Shown here piece by piece: positions 43,903-52,893 of a stretch of DNA of 64,000 bases (positions are counted from its first letter, which is position 1; the number at the start of each line of letters is the position of its first letter). The notes beneath the pieces are model-generated. The model saw only the letters and a program-made list of their open reading frames with translations, ran no database searches and was not told the DNA's origin. Where the stretch lies: the NCBI GenBank assembly GCA_035621235.1, contig CP141731.1:2356001-2420000 (forward strand), read 5' to 3'. The position numbers and the translations under genes were made by a program. Source of the stretch: Actinomycetaceae bacterium MB13-C1-2. Lineage in GTDB: Bacteria > Actinomycetota > Actinomycetes > Actinomycetales > Actinomycetaceae.

Positions 43903-46085
43903 AGAACATCTTTGACCTGACCAAGCGCGACATCCGTCACGCGTTCAGCAATGTCATGGCGGGCATCGTCATCTTCGGACTCGTGGTGATCCCGGCCCTG
44001 TTCACATGGTTCAACGTCATCGCCAGTTGGGATCCGTTCTCGAACACTCAAAACCTCAAGGTCGCCGTCGCGAGCCTCGACGAGGGTTACCAGAGCGACC
44101 TCATCCCGATCCGCGTCAACATCGGCGAACAGGTCCTGTCGGAGCTCCGTGCCAACGATCAGCTCGACTGGGTCATCACCGATGACGACGACGCGATCGA
44201 TGGCACTCGTTCGGGTGAATACTACGCCGCGATCATCCTTCCGGCCTCGTTCAGCGCCGACATGATGACCTTCTACGCCGACGGCGCCCAGCGCACCGAA
44301 CTGGCGTACTACACGAACGAAAAGAAGAACGCGCTCGCCCCAAAGATCACTGGTCAGGGCGCCGAAGGCGTCTCGGCGCAGATCACCGAGGTCTTCGACG
44401 AGACTCTCGGCGAAGTCGCACTGGCGCTTATCTCGTCAATGTCGGACTACCTCACCAACGCCGACACTCAGACCGCGCTCGCAAGCCTTGAGAGCCGCAT
44501 AGACAGCATCGCGACCCAACTGCGCACCGGAGCCCAGACCGCCGAGATGTTCTCGACGTTGATCGACGGCGTCATCCCGCTGGTGACAAACGCCGCCGGT
44601 CTAGTCAGTGGTTCGGCATCGGCTTTCGGCGACGCCGCGGACGCCCTCGGCGGTGGTTCGGCCGCGGTCAGCTCGCTCAACGACACGCTGCAGTCGGCGA
44701 CCACGGCGCTCGGTTCGGCGCTCACGTCGACCGCAGACGGATTCGCCGCAGTCGGCAAGAGTATCGACGACCTGTACGCGAAGGCGGACTCGCTCGCCGG
44801 CAGCCAGGTGACCACCTTGGACGATCTCGCCGATCGGGTGCAGGCCCAGATCGACGACTACACGACCCTGCGCAACACCCTCGCTGACGAGGTCGGTCCG
44901 CAACTTCCCGCCGAGGCCCAACCCGCGTTCCAACACCTACTCACCCAACTCGACAATGCGATCGCCCTTCAGCAGTCGGTGCACGACGCCCTCGCGGGCG
45001 CTGCCGGCGACCTGGCAGACGGCAATGGGTTGGCCCAGGCCGACTACGAGAAGGTGACCGAGCTAATCGCTCAGGCCCAGGCCGCGATGAAGGACGCCCA
45101 GGACTCCTACAACAGCACCCTCAAGCCCGAGCTCGACAAGCTCGCCACCACCCTCTCGGTGATCGAATCGAATGTTGCGCAGGTGCGTGCGGAGCTCGGC
45201 ACTGCGACATCCAACCTGTCAGGATCGTCGGGTTCGGTTGTCTCATCGCTGCAGAATGCGCAATCGGTGACGCACGAGCTCGCCGATGCGTTCACTGTGG
45301 CCGCCGGACGCTTCGATAAGCTAGCCGAAGCGCTCGAGACGGCCGGTGACAGCGGGTCGCTCTCGGGCATCGGTGAGGCCATCGGGTCCGATCCGAGCGT
45401 GCTCGCCACATCGCTAGCCGAGCCGGTCATCGTCGATCGCATCGCGGTCTTCCCGATCGCGGGCTTCGGCGCAGGGATGGCGCCGCTGTACACGGTGCTT
45501 GCCCTTTGGGTCGGGGCGCTACTGATGACCGTCGCTATCCGCGTCGACGTGAACGCCCAGACCTTGCCCAACCGGCCCGAACCGACCCCGACCGAGAAGT
45601 ACCTCGGACGCTATGGGATCTTCTGCCTGATCGGCCTCATCCAAAGCACGATCACCACCGTGGGTCTGGTGCTGTTCGTCCAGATCGAGCCACAGCACGC
45701 CTTCCTGCTCATCCTCTCCGGATGGGTGACCTCGATTGTGTTCACCCTGCTGATCTACACGTGCGTAGTGGCATTCGGAAACGCGGGTAAGGCGCTGTGC
45801 GTGCTGCTGCTAGTGATCCAGATCTCCGGTTCGGGCGGCGCCTACCCGTTGCAGCTGCTGCCGGAGTGGTTCCAGAACATCAGCCCATTTCTTCCCGCCA
45901 CCCACGCGGTAGATGCGATGCGTGCCGCGATCGCGGGCACGTATGGAGCCGACTTCTGGATATCGCTGGGCTGGCTCGTGTCGTTCCTCATCCCCGTGCT
46001 GCTCCTCGGACTCGTCTTGCGCCGCCCGCTCATCTCGTTCAACCGCAAGCTCTCCGCCGCCCTCGAGTCAACGAAACTGATGTGA
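43899..46085 (+). CDS. YhgE/Pip-domain membrane protein (second of pair)
   Basis: The 728-residue paralogue of the upstream protein has the same N-terminal helix and block (GLVVIPALFTWFNVIASWDPF, then VAVASLDEG), a long coiled-coil middle, and five or six C-terminal membrane helices ending near residue 710. It lacks the C-terminal extension of its partner. The ATGA overlap shows coupling, so the two may form a heteromer. Codon use is strongly GC-biased. Confidence 0.9.
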   Translation: MKNIFDLTKRDIRHAFSNVMAGIVIFGLVVIPALFTWFNVIASWDPFSNTQNLKVAVASLDEGYQSDLIPIRVNIGEQVLSELRANDQLDWVITDDDDAIDGTRSGEYYAAIILPASFSADMMTFYADGAQRTELAYYTNEKKNALAPKITGQGAEGVSAQITEVFDETLGEVALALISSMSDYLTNADTQTALASLESRIDSIATQLRTGAQTAEMFSTLIDGVIPLVTNAAGLVSGSASAFGDAADALGGGSAAVSSLNDTLQSATTALGSALTSTADGFAAVGKSIDDLYAKADSLAGSQVTTLDDLADRVQAQIDDYTTLRNTLADEVGPQLPAEAQPAFQHLLTQLDNAIALQQSVHDALAGAAGDLADGNGLAQADYEKVTELIAQAQAAMKDAQDSYNSTLKPELDKLATTLSVIESNVAQVRAELGTATSNLSGSSGSVVSSLQNAQSVTHELADAFTVAAGRFDKLAEALETAGDSGSLSGIGEAIGSDPSVLATSLAEPVIVDRIAVFPIAGFGAGMAPLYTVLALWVGALLMTVAIRVDVNAQTLPNRPEPTPTEKYLGRYGIFCLIGLIQSTITTVGLVLFVQIEPQHAFLLILSGWVTSIVFTLLIYTCVVAFGNAGKALCVLLLVIQISGSGGAYPLQLLPEWFQNISPFLPATHAVDAMRAAIAGTYGADFWISLGWLVSFLIPVLLLGLVLRRPLISFNRKLSAALESTKLM

Positions 46086-46090
46086 TCCGC

Positions 46091-46723
46091 ATGGCCGCAC
46101 ACGTGGTCTCCCACGTATCCCGCCCACGTCGCCGTGACGCCACCGCCAACCGGGAGGCCCTCCTCCGCGCCGCGCAGTCGACGCTGGCGTCCGACCCCCA
46201 CGCATCGCTGGATGCCATCGCCCACGCCGCCGGACTCTCGCGCCGCGCACTTTACGGACACTTCGCCGACCGCGAAAGCCTGCTGCGCGAGGTTATCGAG
46301 ATCGGAGCCGGTCGGTTCAACGCCATCGCCGAACGCCGAGACGACGCCGATCCGCGCGTCGCCCTGGCCCATATGGCAGCGCGACTGTGGAGCGAAGCGG
46401 CCTCTGTACGTGCTTCGGCCAATATCGCCCTCGACGACACGCACGTGTCTGAAACTGTGGTGGCGCTGGCGCCGCTGCGCCGACGCGTGCGCGAATTGGC
46501 CAACGAAGGGATCGTGTCAGGCGCCTTCCGTAACGACCTCACTCCTGAGCTGCTCGCCCTTCTGATCGAAGAGACCGCGCGCGCAACTTTGCGCGACCTG
46601 CGCATGGCATCCGAAGGCTCCGCGGCAACCATCGTAAGGGTCGTGCTCAGCATGGCGGGCCTGTCGTGGCGCGAGCAGGCCGACCTGCTCGCTGATCACC
46701 CTGAAATTCTCACCGTACTCTGA
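46091..46723 (+). CDS. TetR-family regulator of the YhgE pair
   Basis: The protein of about 210 residues has a TetR HTH (about 18-65: SLDAIAHAAGLSRRALYGHFADRESLL) and a C-terminal effector domain. It starts at ATG 46091, or GTG 46082 overlapping the upstream stop, so it belongs to the same transcript. It probably represses the operon through the inverted repeat at 41149-41174. A longer open frame reaching back to 45797 lies inside the previous gene and is not real. Confidence 0.85.
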   Translation: MAAHVVSHVSRPRRRDATANREALLRAAQSTLASDPHASLDAIAHAAGLSRRALYGHFADRESLLREVIEIGAGRFNAIAERRDDADPRVALAHMAARLWSEAASVRASANIALDDTHVSETVVALAPLRRRVRELANEGIVSGAFRNDLTPELLALLIEETARATLRDLRMASEGSAATIVRVVLSMAGLSWREQADLLADHPEILTVL

Positions 46724-46862
46724 GGCCGAACGAGGACCGACTCGCGGGTCCGCTCGTGGTTGAACTAGTGAACCCAGTGAAGGGGCTCGATCTCGAAGCG
46801 GCCAACGTCGCACCAGAGGCATTCGAGCCGGATCAGTTTGGTCTTCCCAATCGGTGACCCAG

Positions 46863-46962
46863 CCAATGCGTCTCTAAGGCGTCCACGCCGGCCTCGACCA
46901 GTCGTGTGGTGAACGCAAACGACGTGTATTGACCAGGTTCAACCAGTCGATGCAACACCAGG
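46863..46962 (-). pseudogene. IS3-family transposase relic (catalytic core fragment)
   Basis: On the minus strand a fragment reads LVLHRLVEPGQYTSFAFTTRLVEAGVDA. This matches the part of IS3/IS150-type transposases that follows the second catalytic Asp (HSDxGxQYTS...RLxxAGVxxS). The Asp itself is lost and the fragment is bordered by unrelated sequence. It is inactive. Confidence 0.6.
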
Positions 46963-47114
46963 TTGTCGGAGTAACAGCAGATTCTCGTTGAAGGCTCGGT
47001 CGAGGTCTTCCCTCCGACGCTTACGGGGTCGGGAGTTGAGCGCATGAGCGACCGCTGCACGACGAAAGCTTGATCCTGTGCGCGCGTTACTAGATCCGAA
47101 CCAGGATCATGTAT

Positions 47115-47222
47115 TGGATCGAGAGAACCTACCACTGAAGGCGCCGACAAGAGGGCCTAGGAAAGTTGACGCCAACCGAACACGAAACAAACATGGTTCC
47201 AGCTACAACCCTCGCAGCATGA
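47115..47222 (+). pseudogene. IS3-family transposase C-terminal relic and element end
   Basis: The frame reads WIERTYH, then a stop, then RRRQEGLGKLTPTEHETNM and LAA before a final stop. This parallels residue by residue the end of the transposase fragment at 56190-56304 (WIERTYHRRRRQATLGKLTPHEYETIM). The next bases (CTAGGAACTGTCACC) are also shared and should be the element's terminal region. It is a second, older copy of the same kind of IS. Confidence 0.7.
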
Positions 47223-47408
47223 CTAGGAACTGTCACCTAAACCTTCAGCAGACCCACGGTTTTTCCTCACTGGTGCATGTCGAGGAAGGTCGTCTAGGTA
47301 ACTTTTCTTAAGGCTTATCTTTTAGTCCTTAAGGGAAGTTCTAGTAGAGACCTGCATAGATATGCACCCTGTTGGTATTTAACGATTTTTTGGGCAGCGC
47401 TCAGCGCA

Positions 47409-48178
47409 TCAGAATGGCCCGTCTTGACTGTCGAACTCGCTCTTGAGTGTCAGGCCGCGCACGATGATTCCGGCCTTGGTTTTATGCCTGATGTGCCGGC
47501 CCGCTCGAATGCTGAGTAGAAGTCGGTGGTTGAGCGCGCGTAGCTGCCGGTGGCTGCGGCCCATGCACGGTAGGTGCGGTACACCTACCCGGATTTAGCT
47601 GTTCCGCCCCGATCGCTGGTGTCACAGCAGTCTTCGAGGAACTGCGTGAACCAGTCATTTTCTTCCCGGTACGCCTCGGAGGCTTCCACGACTTGCCTGG
47701 GTGGGTTGAGCCTGTAGTCCTCGGCGTGGATGAGGCGAGCGCCTTCCATGATCCAGGCGAGGATCGCCCAGCGCGCATGGTCGTAGAGGTGGTCCGCATA
47801 GTTCTTGACGTCGCTACTGCCCTGGATTTTTGCTTCGAACGGCACCACGATTAGGCGTCGCCAAATGCCAGTGTCCATCGCGCCAACCCGGGGCAGGTGG
47901 TTCGTGTAGAGCACCAGTTGGTGGGAGGGCGTGTAGGCGAAGGGGGCCTTGTACTTCTTCTCCGCATACACCTGGTCCGTTGACGCCAGCTGTTTGACCA
48001 CTGAGGTGGACAGGCGCACGCCTTCTTCGGACTCGGCGGCAATCAAGAGTCGTTTGCCTTTGGCTTCCGCCAACTCGGGTTTCACATTGCGGGTAGCGCC
48101 AACCGTGAGGACGTCGGCGGACATGTTCCCTGCATAGGAGCCAAGGACGCGGGCTCCAGGTTTTCGCACTGTCACTTG
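47409..48178 (-). pseudogene. P4-type phage/plasmid primase-helicase, C-terminal pseudogene
   Basis: The minus strand encodes the SF3 helicase/D5 C-terminal domain of P4-like primases (LLIAAESEEGVRLSTSVVKQL, YTPSHQLVLYTNHLPRV, DTGIWRRLIVVPF). The 5' part is missing: at about 48178 it runs directly into an MFS gene fragment on the other strand. An in-frame stop occurs at 47585, after which the same frame continues as VYRTYRAWAAATGSYARS. One more frame change then leads to the end near 47409. It is the remnant of an integrated plasmid or phage satellite. Confidence 0.75.
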
Positions 48179-48570
48179 AAGTTGGTTCCCTCGTTGTGCT
48201 CGGGGTTGGTTTCTGGCTTGTTGCCACCACGAACGTGTCCGTGTACTGGCTGATCGTCGCCCTGATCCCGATGGGCTTTGGCGCTGGCACCATGAGCGCT
48301 TCAAACCAAACGCAGGCGATGCGAGATTTTCCTCCGGCTCACGGCGGCACTGCGGACGGCCTGCAGCAAATGACGCAGCGCATCACGACCGCAATCGGGT
48401 ACGCCCTAATCACAGGGGTTGTTTTCTCCGTTTACGCAGATGGCTCCAGTGTCAGCAACTGGCTGTGGGGAGCAACCGCGGAACTGGGCGTCATTGCGAT
48501 CTTCGTCATCGCGGCGCTCTCACTTGCAATCCCTTTTTGGCGCTCCCCAAGAACCACGCAACCCGCCTGA
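48179..48570 (+). pseudogene. MFS transporter C-terminal fragment
   Basis: About 130 codons encode the last three or four membrane helices of a drug-type MFS protein (VSVYWLIVALIPMGFGAGTMSASNQTQAMRDFP). There is no start: the frame begins at the junction with the primase fragment. The first three-quarters of the gene have been lost in a rearrangement. No expression signal was seen. Confidence 0.75.
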
Positions 48571-48598
48571 GCAAAACGCTCAGTCCCTAGGCCAAAAG

Positions 48599-49107
48599 CT
48601 ACTGTCCCAGGTCGGCTATCAGCCGTTTGATTCCGCTCCCAAGCGGCTTCACCTCGTACAGGTATTGCGTTCCGTCTTCCTCGTCAGTGATTGAAAGATG
48701 CTGGGTGAAACCAGCGGGACTGAGGTCGACGGAAACCGAGCTTCTGGGGATTTGGTGAATTACCTCGAGGTTATCGAAAGATGCCAGGGGGCCGATTTTG
48801 TGTCTCCCCAGCAGATAGAGGTCCTGCGCGGTAAGCGCCAGCACAATTGAGGCGGCCGGTTCAGTTTTTTCCATGCGACGCTGAGCAATCAGCATGCCGA
48901 GGCCGCCCCCACCAACGGTGCTCCCCGCAAATGCAGCACCACTCAGCTGAGCAACAGCTCCGAGTGCCGCCCCACCGGCATCCCGACAAGGGCTCCCCCG
49001 GCCTGACCCCGCGTGGCGCCAACCGGAAATGCGATGGCGACATCTTCAACAGGGATATCCCCGAGGGCTTCTTTCACGCCGTTTAGCGCAGCTTTTTCAT
49101 CAATCAT
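48599..49107 (-). pseudogene. Conserved hypothetical protein, frameshifted
   Basis: The N-terminal part (from ATG 49107: MIDEKAALNGVKEALGDIPVEDVAIAFP) and the C-terminal part (SGAAFAGSTVGGGGLGMLIAQRRMEKTEPAASIV to LIADLGQ) lie in neighbouring frames. They join at a G/C run near 48983. The joined protein would have about 169 residues with a Gly-rich hydrophobic stretch in the middle, and it would be a plausible single protein of unknown function. GGAAGGG lies upstream of 49107. The cause may be a real mutation or a sequencing error. Confidence 0.6.
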
Positions 49108-49150
49108 TTTCGGTTTTCCCTTCCAGGTAACCAATAAGCTCCCCTTCAGG

Positions 49151-51109
49151 TTACTCGCGAAAGCGCTTTGGCCGCATAAGTCGCATTGCGTTCACAATGA
49201 CTAGCAGCACAGAGCCTTCGTGCACAAGCATCCCGAGCGCCATGGTGACTTCACCCAGGAACACCCCCGTCAGCAGCACAATGACGGTGATCAGCGCAAT
49301 GGCAATATTTTGACGCATGACAGAAACGGTGCGTTTTGCAAGCGAAATGGCCCGCGGTAACTTCATGAGGTCGTCGTTCATAAGCGCTATATCAGCTGTT
49401 TCAATCGCGACGGCTGTTCCCGCGGCTCCCATTGCAATTCCAACGTTTGCTGCAGCCAGTGCGGGAGCGTCGTTCACCCCGTCACCAACCATCGCCACGG
49501 TGTAGCCCTTTTCTTGTAGCTCCACGACCGCTTCGAGTTTTTGTTCCGGCAGCATCCCTGCGCGTACTTCATCCAGACCAACCTGACCCGCGACCGCCTG
49601 CGCGACCCTCGCGTTATCCCCCGTCAGCATGACAACGTCTATTACACCAACGCTATGCAGCCAACCGACCATTCTGGGGGCGTCGGGCCGGATCTGGTCC
49701 GCCACGGCGATTACACCAAGGGGTATTCCATCTAAACTCACGGCCATGGGCGTGCGTCCCGCTTTGGCCAATGAGTCCATTGTCGATGTTAGCTGCGCAT
49801 TTTCCGACGCGGCTTCACTGTCCGAACCAGAACCTGACGTCACGAGTGCGCTCATAAGCGCCAAATTACCCACCGCGACTCTGTGGCCATCAACCAGGGC
49901 GACAACGCCCTTACCGGCAACGACTTCCACCTCTTCAGGCAGCTCTTTCACTGCAAAGCCTTCCGCTGCGGCGCCATCAACAATAGGTTTGGCGAGGGGG
50001 TGCTCAGAGCCAACTTCGGCGCGGGCTGCCCAGCGGAGCACATCCTCACGAGAGGTATTTTCTGCCAGGGGCACCACGTCGGTGAGGCGGGGGGTACCCC
50101 ACGTCAGCGTCCCGGTTTTATCAAGTGTGACAGCGTTGATTTTAGCGCTGGTTTCGAGGTACTCCCCGCCTTTAATCAAGATGCCGTCACGGGCGCCGCG
50201 ACCAATCCCCGCAACAACTGCAACGGGGATTGAAATAACCAGGGCGCCTGGACAGCCAATTACGAGCAGGGTGAGCCCAAGAACCACATCGCGGGTCAAA
50301 AGCCCCGCTACCAGTGCAAGGACAATGATGCCGGGGGTGTACCAGCGCGAGAAACGCTCCATGAAAGACTGTGTTGCAGCCTTGGCGTCCTGCGCTTCCT
50401 CAACCCGGTGGATGATGCGCGCCAGGGTGGTGTCCGCCCCCACGCCGGTTGCCTCGACTTGAAGAAGTCCGCTGCGGGAAATCGATCCCGCAAACACCCG
50501 ATCCCCCACCGCTTTCTCAACGGGAAGTGACTCACCGGTAATCGAGGCTTCATCTAAGCTTCCCGATCCCCCGACCACAATGCCGTCAACGGGAGTCTTC
50601 GCCCCAGTTTTTACCAGCACAATTTCCCCAAGCGCTACGGCTCCCGCAGAGATTTCGACCTGGTCGCCATCGCGCATGACAATTGCGGTATCGGGTGCTA
50701 CCGCAACGAGGGCGGCCAGGGCTCCCCTCGTCTTGTTCATGGTTCGCACTTCAAGTGCGTGTCCAAAGGCGAACAGGAATGTCACGGCTGCCGACTCCCA
50801 GTACTCGCCAATAACCAGTGCCCCAACCGCGGCGATTATAACCAGCAGGTCGATTGCCACAACTTTTACAAGCAACGCCCGCACTGCTTTCACCGCGATC
50901 GGAATACCCGCAACCAGCGCCGCAGCGATCATTAGGGCATCCGCTACCAGCAGCGGCCCCGGTTTGGTGAAATCAAACGCGCCGTGGTGGTTCGCCCCAA
51001 ACGGGTTGACCCCGTACACGAAAGAAACGATTGCGGAAATCACAATCAGGGTTCCAGAGCAGGCCGAGATCGTCCACGGGCTGCGTCTTGAACGAACGAG
51101 GGGATTCAT
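49151..51109 (-). CDS. Heavy-metal P-type ATPase with a CPG motif
   Basis: The 652-residue P1B ATPase exports a soft or transition metal across the membrane. It has the phosphorylation site D330 (DKTGT), the P1B-specific SEHP, a TGES actuator motif, and the hinge GDGVND. The membrane metal site is C286-P-G instead of the usual CPC. No N-terminal metal-binding domain is present; that function is probably supplied by the HMA protein 56 bases upstream. CPG-type pumps are known in Gram-positive bacteria, but their metal is not settled, so Zn, Cd, Cu or Co are all possible. AAAGGA precedes the ATG. Confidence 0.9.
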   Translation of the reverse strand: MNPLVRSRRSPWTISACSGTLIVISAIVSFVYGVNPFGANHHGAFDFTKPGPLLVADALMIAAALVAGIPIAVKAVRALLVKVVAIDLLVIIAAVGALVIGEYWESAAVTFLFAFGHALEVRTMNKTRGALAALVAVAPDTAIVMRDGDQVEISAGAVALGEIVLVKTGAKTPVDGIVVGGSGSLDEASITGESLPVEKAVGDRVFAGSISRSGLLQVEATGVGADTTLARIIHRVEEAQDAKAATQSFMERFSRWYTPGIIVLALVAGLLTRDVVLGLTLLVIGCPGALVISIPVAVVAGIGRGARDGILIKGGEYLETSAKINAVTLDKTGTLTWGTPRLTDVVPLAENTSREDVLRWAARAEVGSEHPLAKPIVDGAAAEGFAVKELPEEVEVVAGKGVVALVDGHRVAVGNLALMSALVTSGSGSDSEAASENAQLTSTMDSLAKAGRTPMAVSLDGIPLGVIAVADQIRPDAPRMVGWLHSVGVIDVVMLTGDNARVAQAVAGQVGLDEVRAGMLPEQKLEAVVELQEKGYTVAMVGDGVNDAPALAAANVGIAMGAAGTAVAIETADIALMNDDLMKLPRAISLAKRTVSVMRQNIAIALITVIVLLTGVFLGEVTMALGMLVHEGSVLLVIVNAMRLMRPKRFRE

Positions 51110-51165
51110 TCAGTCCTTTTCTAATTTCTCGGCTGTCACCTATCGTTTCCTAAAACCTCTGCCTC

Positions 51166-51399
51166 TTAGAACGCGGAGACCTTGGTCGGGTAACCCGCCT
51201 TCGTGATGATTGAGGCGATTGAGTCAGCGGTGACAACCTGGGGGTTGTGGTCAACTTCAACGCGGCCCGAAGCAAACTTCACCTCAACCCCGGAGACTCC
51301 GTCGAGGTCGCCAACCTGCTTTTCAATTTTGGCAACGCAGGAGGGACAGCTGAAACCTTCGGAACGGAAAATTGTGTGAGTGGGGTTAGTAGTTGACAT
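51166..51399 (-). CDS. Heavy-metal-associated domain protein (CopZ-like metallochaperone)
   Basis: The 77-residue protein is a single HMA ferredoxin-like domain with the metal-binding GFSCPSC loop (Cys at positions 18 and 21 of the chosen start). It is made just upstream of the P-type ATPase and should deliver the metal to it. I chose ATG 51399, with AAAGGAAG just upstream, over the longer frame to 51414. Confidence 0.9.
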   Translation of the reverse strand: MSTTNPTHTIFRSEGFSCPSCVAKIEKQVGDLDGVSGVEVKFASGRVEVDHNPQVVTADSIASIITKAGYPTKVSAF

Positions 51400-51554
51400 T
51401 TTTCTTCCTTTCACGCCGCACCCGTAGTTTGGGGGTGGCTTTGTTTCTTCTACCTGAATAACCTCAGACTAAAAGGGGCCTGAGCCTGGCAGAATGATCA
51501 GCGTCAATTAAGTGCAGGATATTTAAGTGCGGCATTGTTAGGAGGCGAAAGCAG

Positions 51555-52382
51555 ATGACACAGGATGACCAAGGGCAGCTCAACCATCCTCCTCTTAACG
51601 CCAATAGCTTTGTTCCCCCTAAGGGCCGGCGCACAATCCCCCTTCGCGAAGTAGTTTTACCACACGAGTGTCCCGAACCGGTGCGCCTACGAGTTCTAGG
51701 GCAGGCCCCCTACTTCCAGGGGCTTGACACATCGGAGCTACGTGAAATCAGCACCCGCATGAACACGCGCGTATACGCACCAAACGAACACATCTACAAT
51801 GCCGGTGATGAGGCCAACGAACTTTTTGTGATTGCCGAGGGCCGGGTCAAGTTATCCCAGGTCTCCGCCGACGGCACCGCCACCCTCACCGACATTTTGG
51901 TCCCGGGTAATCTATTTGGCGCGATGGGGGCACTGGGGCAGCGAACGCACCTGCAATCGGCCGTCACCCTTGTTCCCTGCTGTATTTTGCGGATCGGGCA
52001 ACACGATTTTCGACAAATCCTCGAACAGCATCCAAAGGTGGCACTGAAAGTACTGGACGATGTTGCGGGCCGACTGCGGCGAGCCCAGCAGGATATTGGC
52101 GACCAGTCCACGAATACTGTGAAACAGCGGGTGGCAACCACGCTGCTGCGTTTGGCAGATAAGTTGGGTGAGCAAACCGCTGAGGGCATCCTTTTGAATG
52201 TTCCCCTGTCGCGCGCCGATCTTGCAGGGCTGGCACGCTCCACCCCGGAATCTGTTTCGCGCGTCATGAGCCAGTTCAAAAAGCAAAACGTGGTTGATTC
52301 GGGGCGGCGTTGGACGATTTTGCTGAATCCAGAAGCACTCACTGATGCGACTCAAGCGGTCCTCCCCCCTCTTTCCGACTAG
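51555..52382 (+). CDS. Crp/Fnr-family transcriptional regulator
   Basis: The 275-residue protein has a cyclic-nucleotide-binding-like sensor domain (about 50-170) and a Crp-type HTH (about 190-260: LSRADLAGLARSTPESVSRVMSQFKKQ). An unusual N-terminal extension of about 35 residues carries HECPEP, and PCC occurs in the sensor domain, so redox or Fe-S sensing is possible. It is divergent from the metal-pump genes with a 155-base gap, and it may regulate them or the following DUF2249 gene. AGGAGGCG precedes the ATG. Confidence 0.88.
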   Translation: MTQDDQGQLNHPPLNANSFVPPKGRRTIPLREVVLPHECPEPVRLRVLGQAPYFQGLDTSELREISTRMNTRVYAPNEHIYNAGDEANELFVIAEGRVKLSQVSADGTATLTDILVPGNLFGAMGALGQRTHLQSAVTLVPCCILRIGQHDFRQILEQHPKVALKVLDDVAGRLRRAQQDIGDQSTNTVKQRVATTLLRLADKLGEQTAEGILLNVPLSRADLAGLARSTPESVSRVMSQFKKQNVVDSGRRWTILLNPEALTDATQAVLPPLSD

Positions 52383-52460
52383 GGACCGTATCGGAGAGCC
52401 CAAATTCCCGTAATTACAGTCTTTGCAGGTCAAGGGTTCAGTTATTGACGAAATGGTGTC

Positions 52461-52499
52461 ATGGTAGAGCGTGCTCTGGAGCACGCTCTACCATTTTTA
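52461..52499 (+). terminator. Perfect 16-bp hairpin with T-run just before the DUF2249 ribosome site
   Basis: ATGGTAGAGCGTGCTC (52461-52476) pairs perfectly with 52479-52494 around a 2-base loop and runs into TTTTTAGGAG. It is the terminator of the Crp gene, but the T-run abuts the ribosome site of the next gene. It could thus act as an attenuator or an RNA-level switch. Confidence 0.8.
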
Positions 52500-52514
52500 G
52501 GAGTATTAAATACC

Positions 52515-52811
52515 ATGGCTCAGGAGAACATTGAACTGACTGAAAAGCCCGGCGACAGCGGCTGCGCTTGCGGACATCACCCCGTGGAGTTCCCAGAACT
52601 CGACGTGCAGCAGATCCCAGGCGAGGTGCGACACGCGACCATTTTCGGCGCACTGGAAGCAATCCAACCCGGACGCGGACTTATTATTCGTGCCACCCAT
52701 GACCCCATCCCCCTCCTGCAACAACTGGGGCAGCGTCATCCCGGCAAATACAACATGGAGTACCTTGAGCGTGGACCGCAGCAGTGGCGCATCCAGTTCA
52801 CTCTTGCGTAA
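52515..52811 (+). CDS. DUF2249-domain protein
   Basis: The 98-residue protein has a Cys-Gly-His-rich start (CACGHH) and a DUF2249 domain (IFGALEAIQPGRGLIIRATHDPIPLLQQL, EYLERGPQQWRI), a small alpha/beta fold related to sulfurtransferase TusA-like proteins. The family is often found near nitric-oxide or anaerobic regulators. The start ATG 52515 has AGGAG 14 bases upstream. It follows the Crp/Fnr-type gene. Confidence 0.85.
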   Translation: MAQENIELTEKPGDSGCACGHHPVEFPELDVQQIPGEVRHATIFGALEAIQPGRGLIIRATHDPIPLLQQLGQRHPGKYNMEYLERGPQQWRIQFTLA

Positions 52812-52829
52812 CTCGTAAATAATGCGTCG

Positions 52830-52890
52830 ACCTGCTTCGACGGGCATTTAGCACCGGTGCGAAATGCCCGTCGGAGCAGGTGCATTTTTA
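52830..52890. terminator. Bidirectional terminator between the DUF2249 gene and the MFS pseudogene
   Basis: A stem of about 20 bp (starting ACCTGCTTCGACGGGCATTT at 52830) pairs with 52862-52881, with one G/T change. The loop itself contains the palindrome GCACCGGTGC. ATTTTTA follows on the plus strand. Confidence 0.8.
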
Positions 52891-52893
52891 TAC

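Noticed and set aside
45842-46444. Minus-strand frame opposite the YhgE/TetR junction
   Set aside because: Antisense to two recognisable genes and lacking any motif.
48196-48304. A full-length minus-strand protein starting at 48304
   Set aside because: Its first 40 residues are antisense to the MFS fragment; the true primase sequence starts at the joint near 48178.
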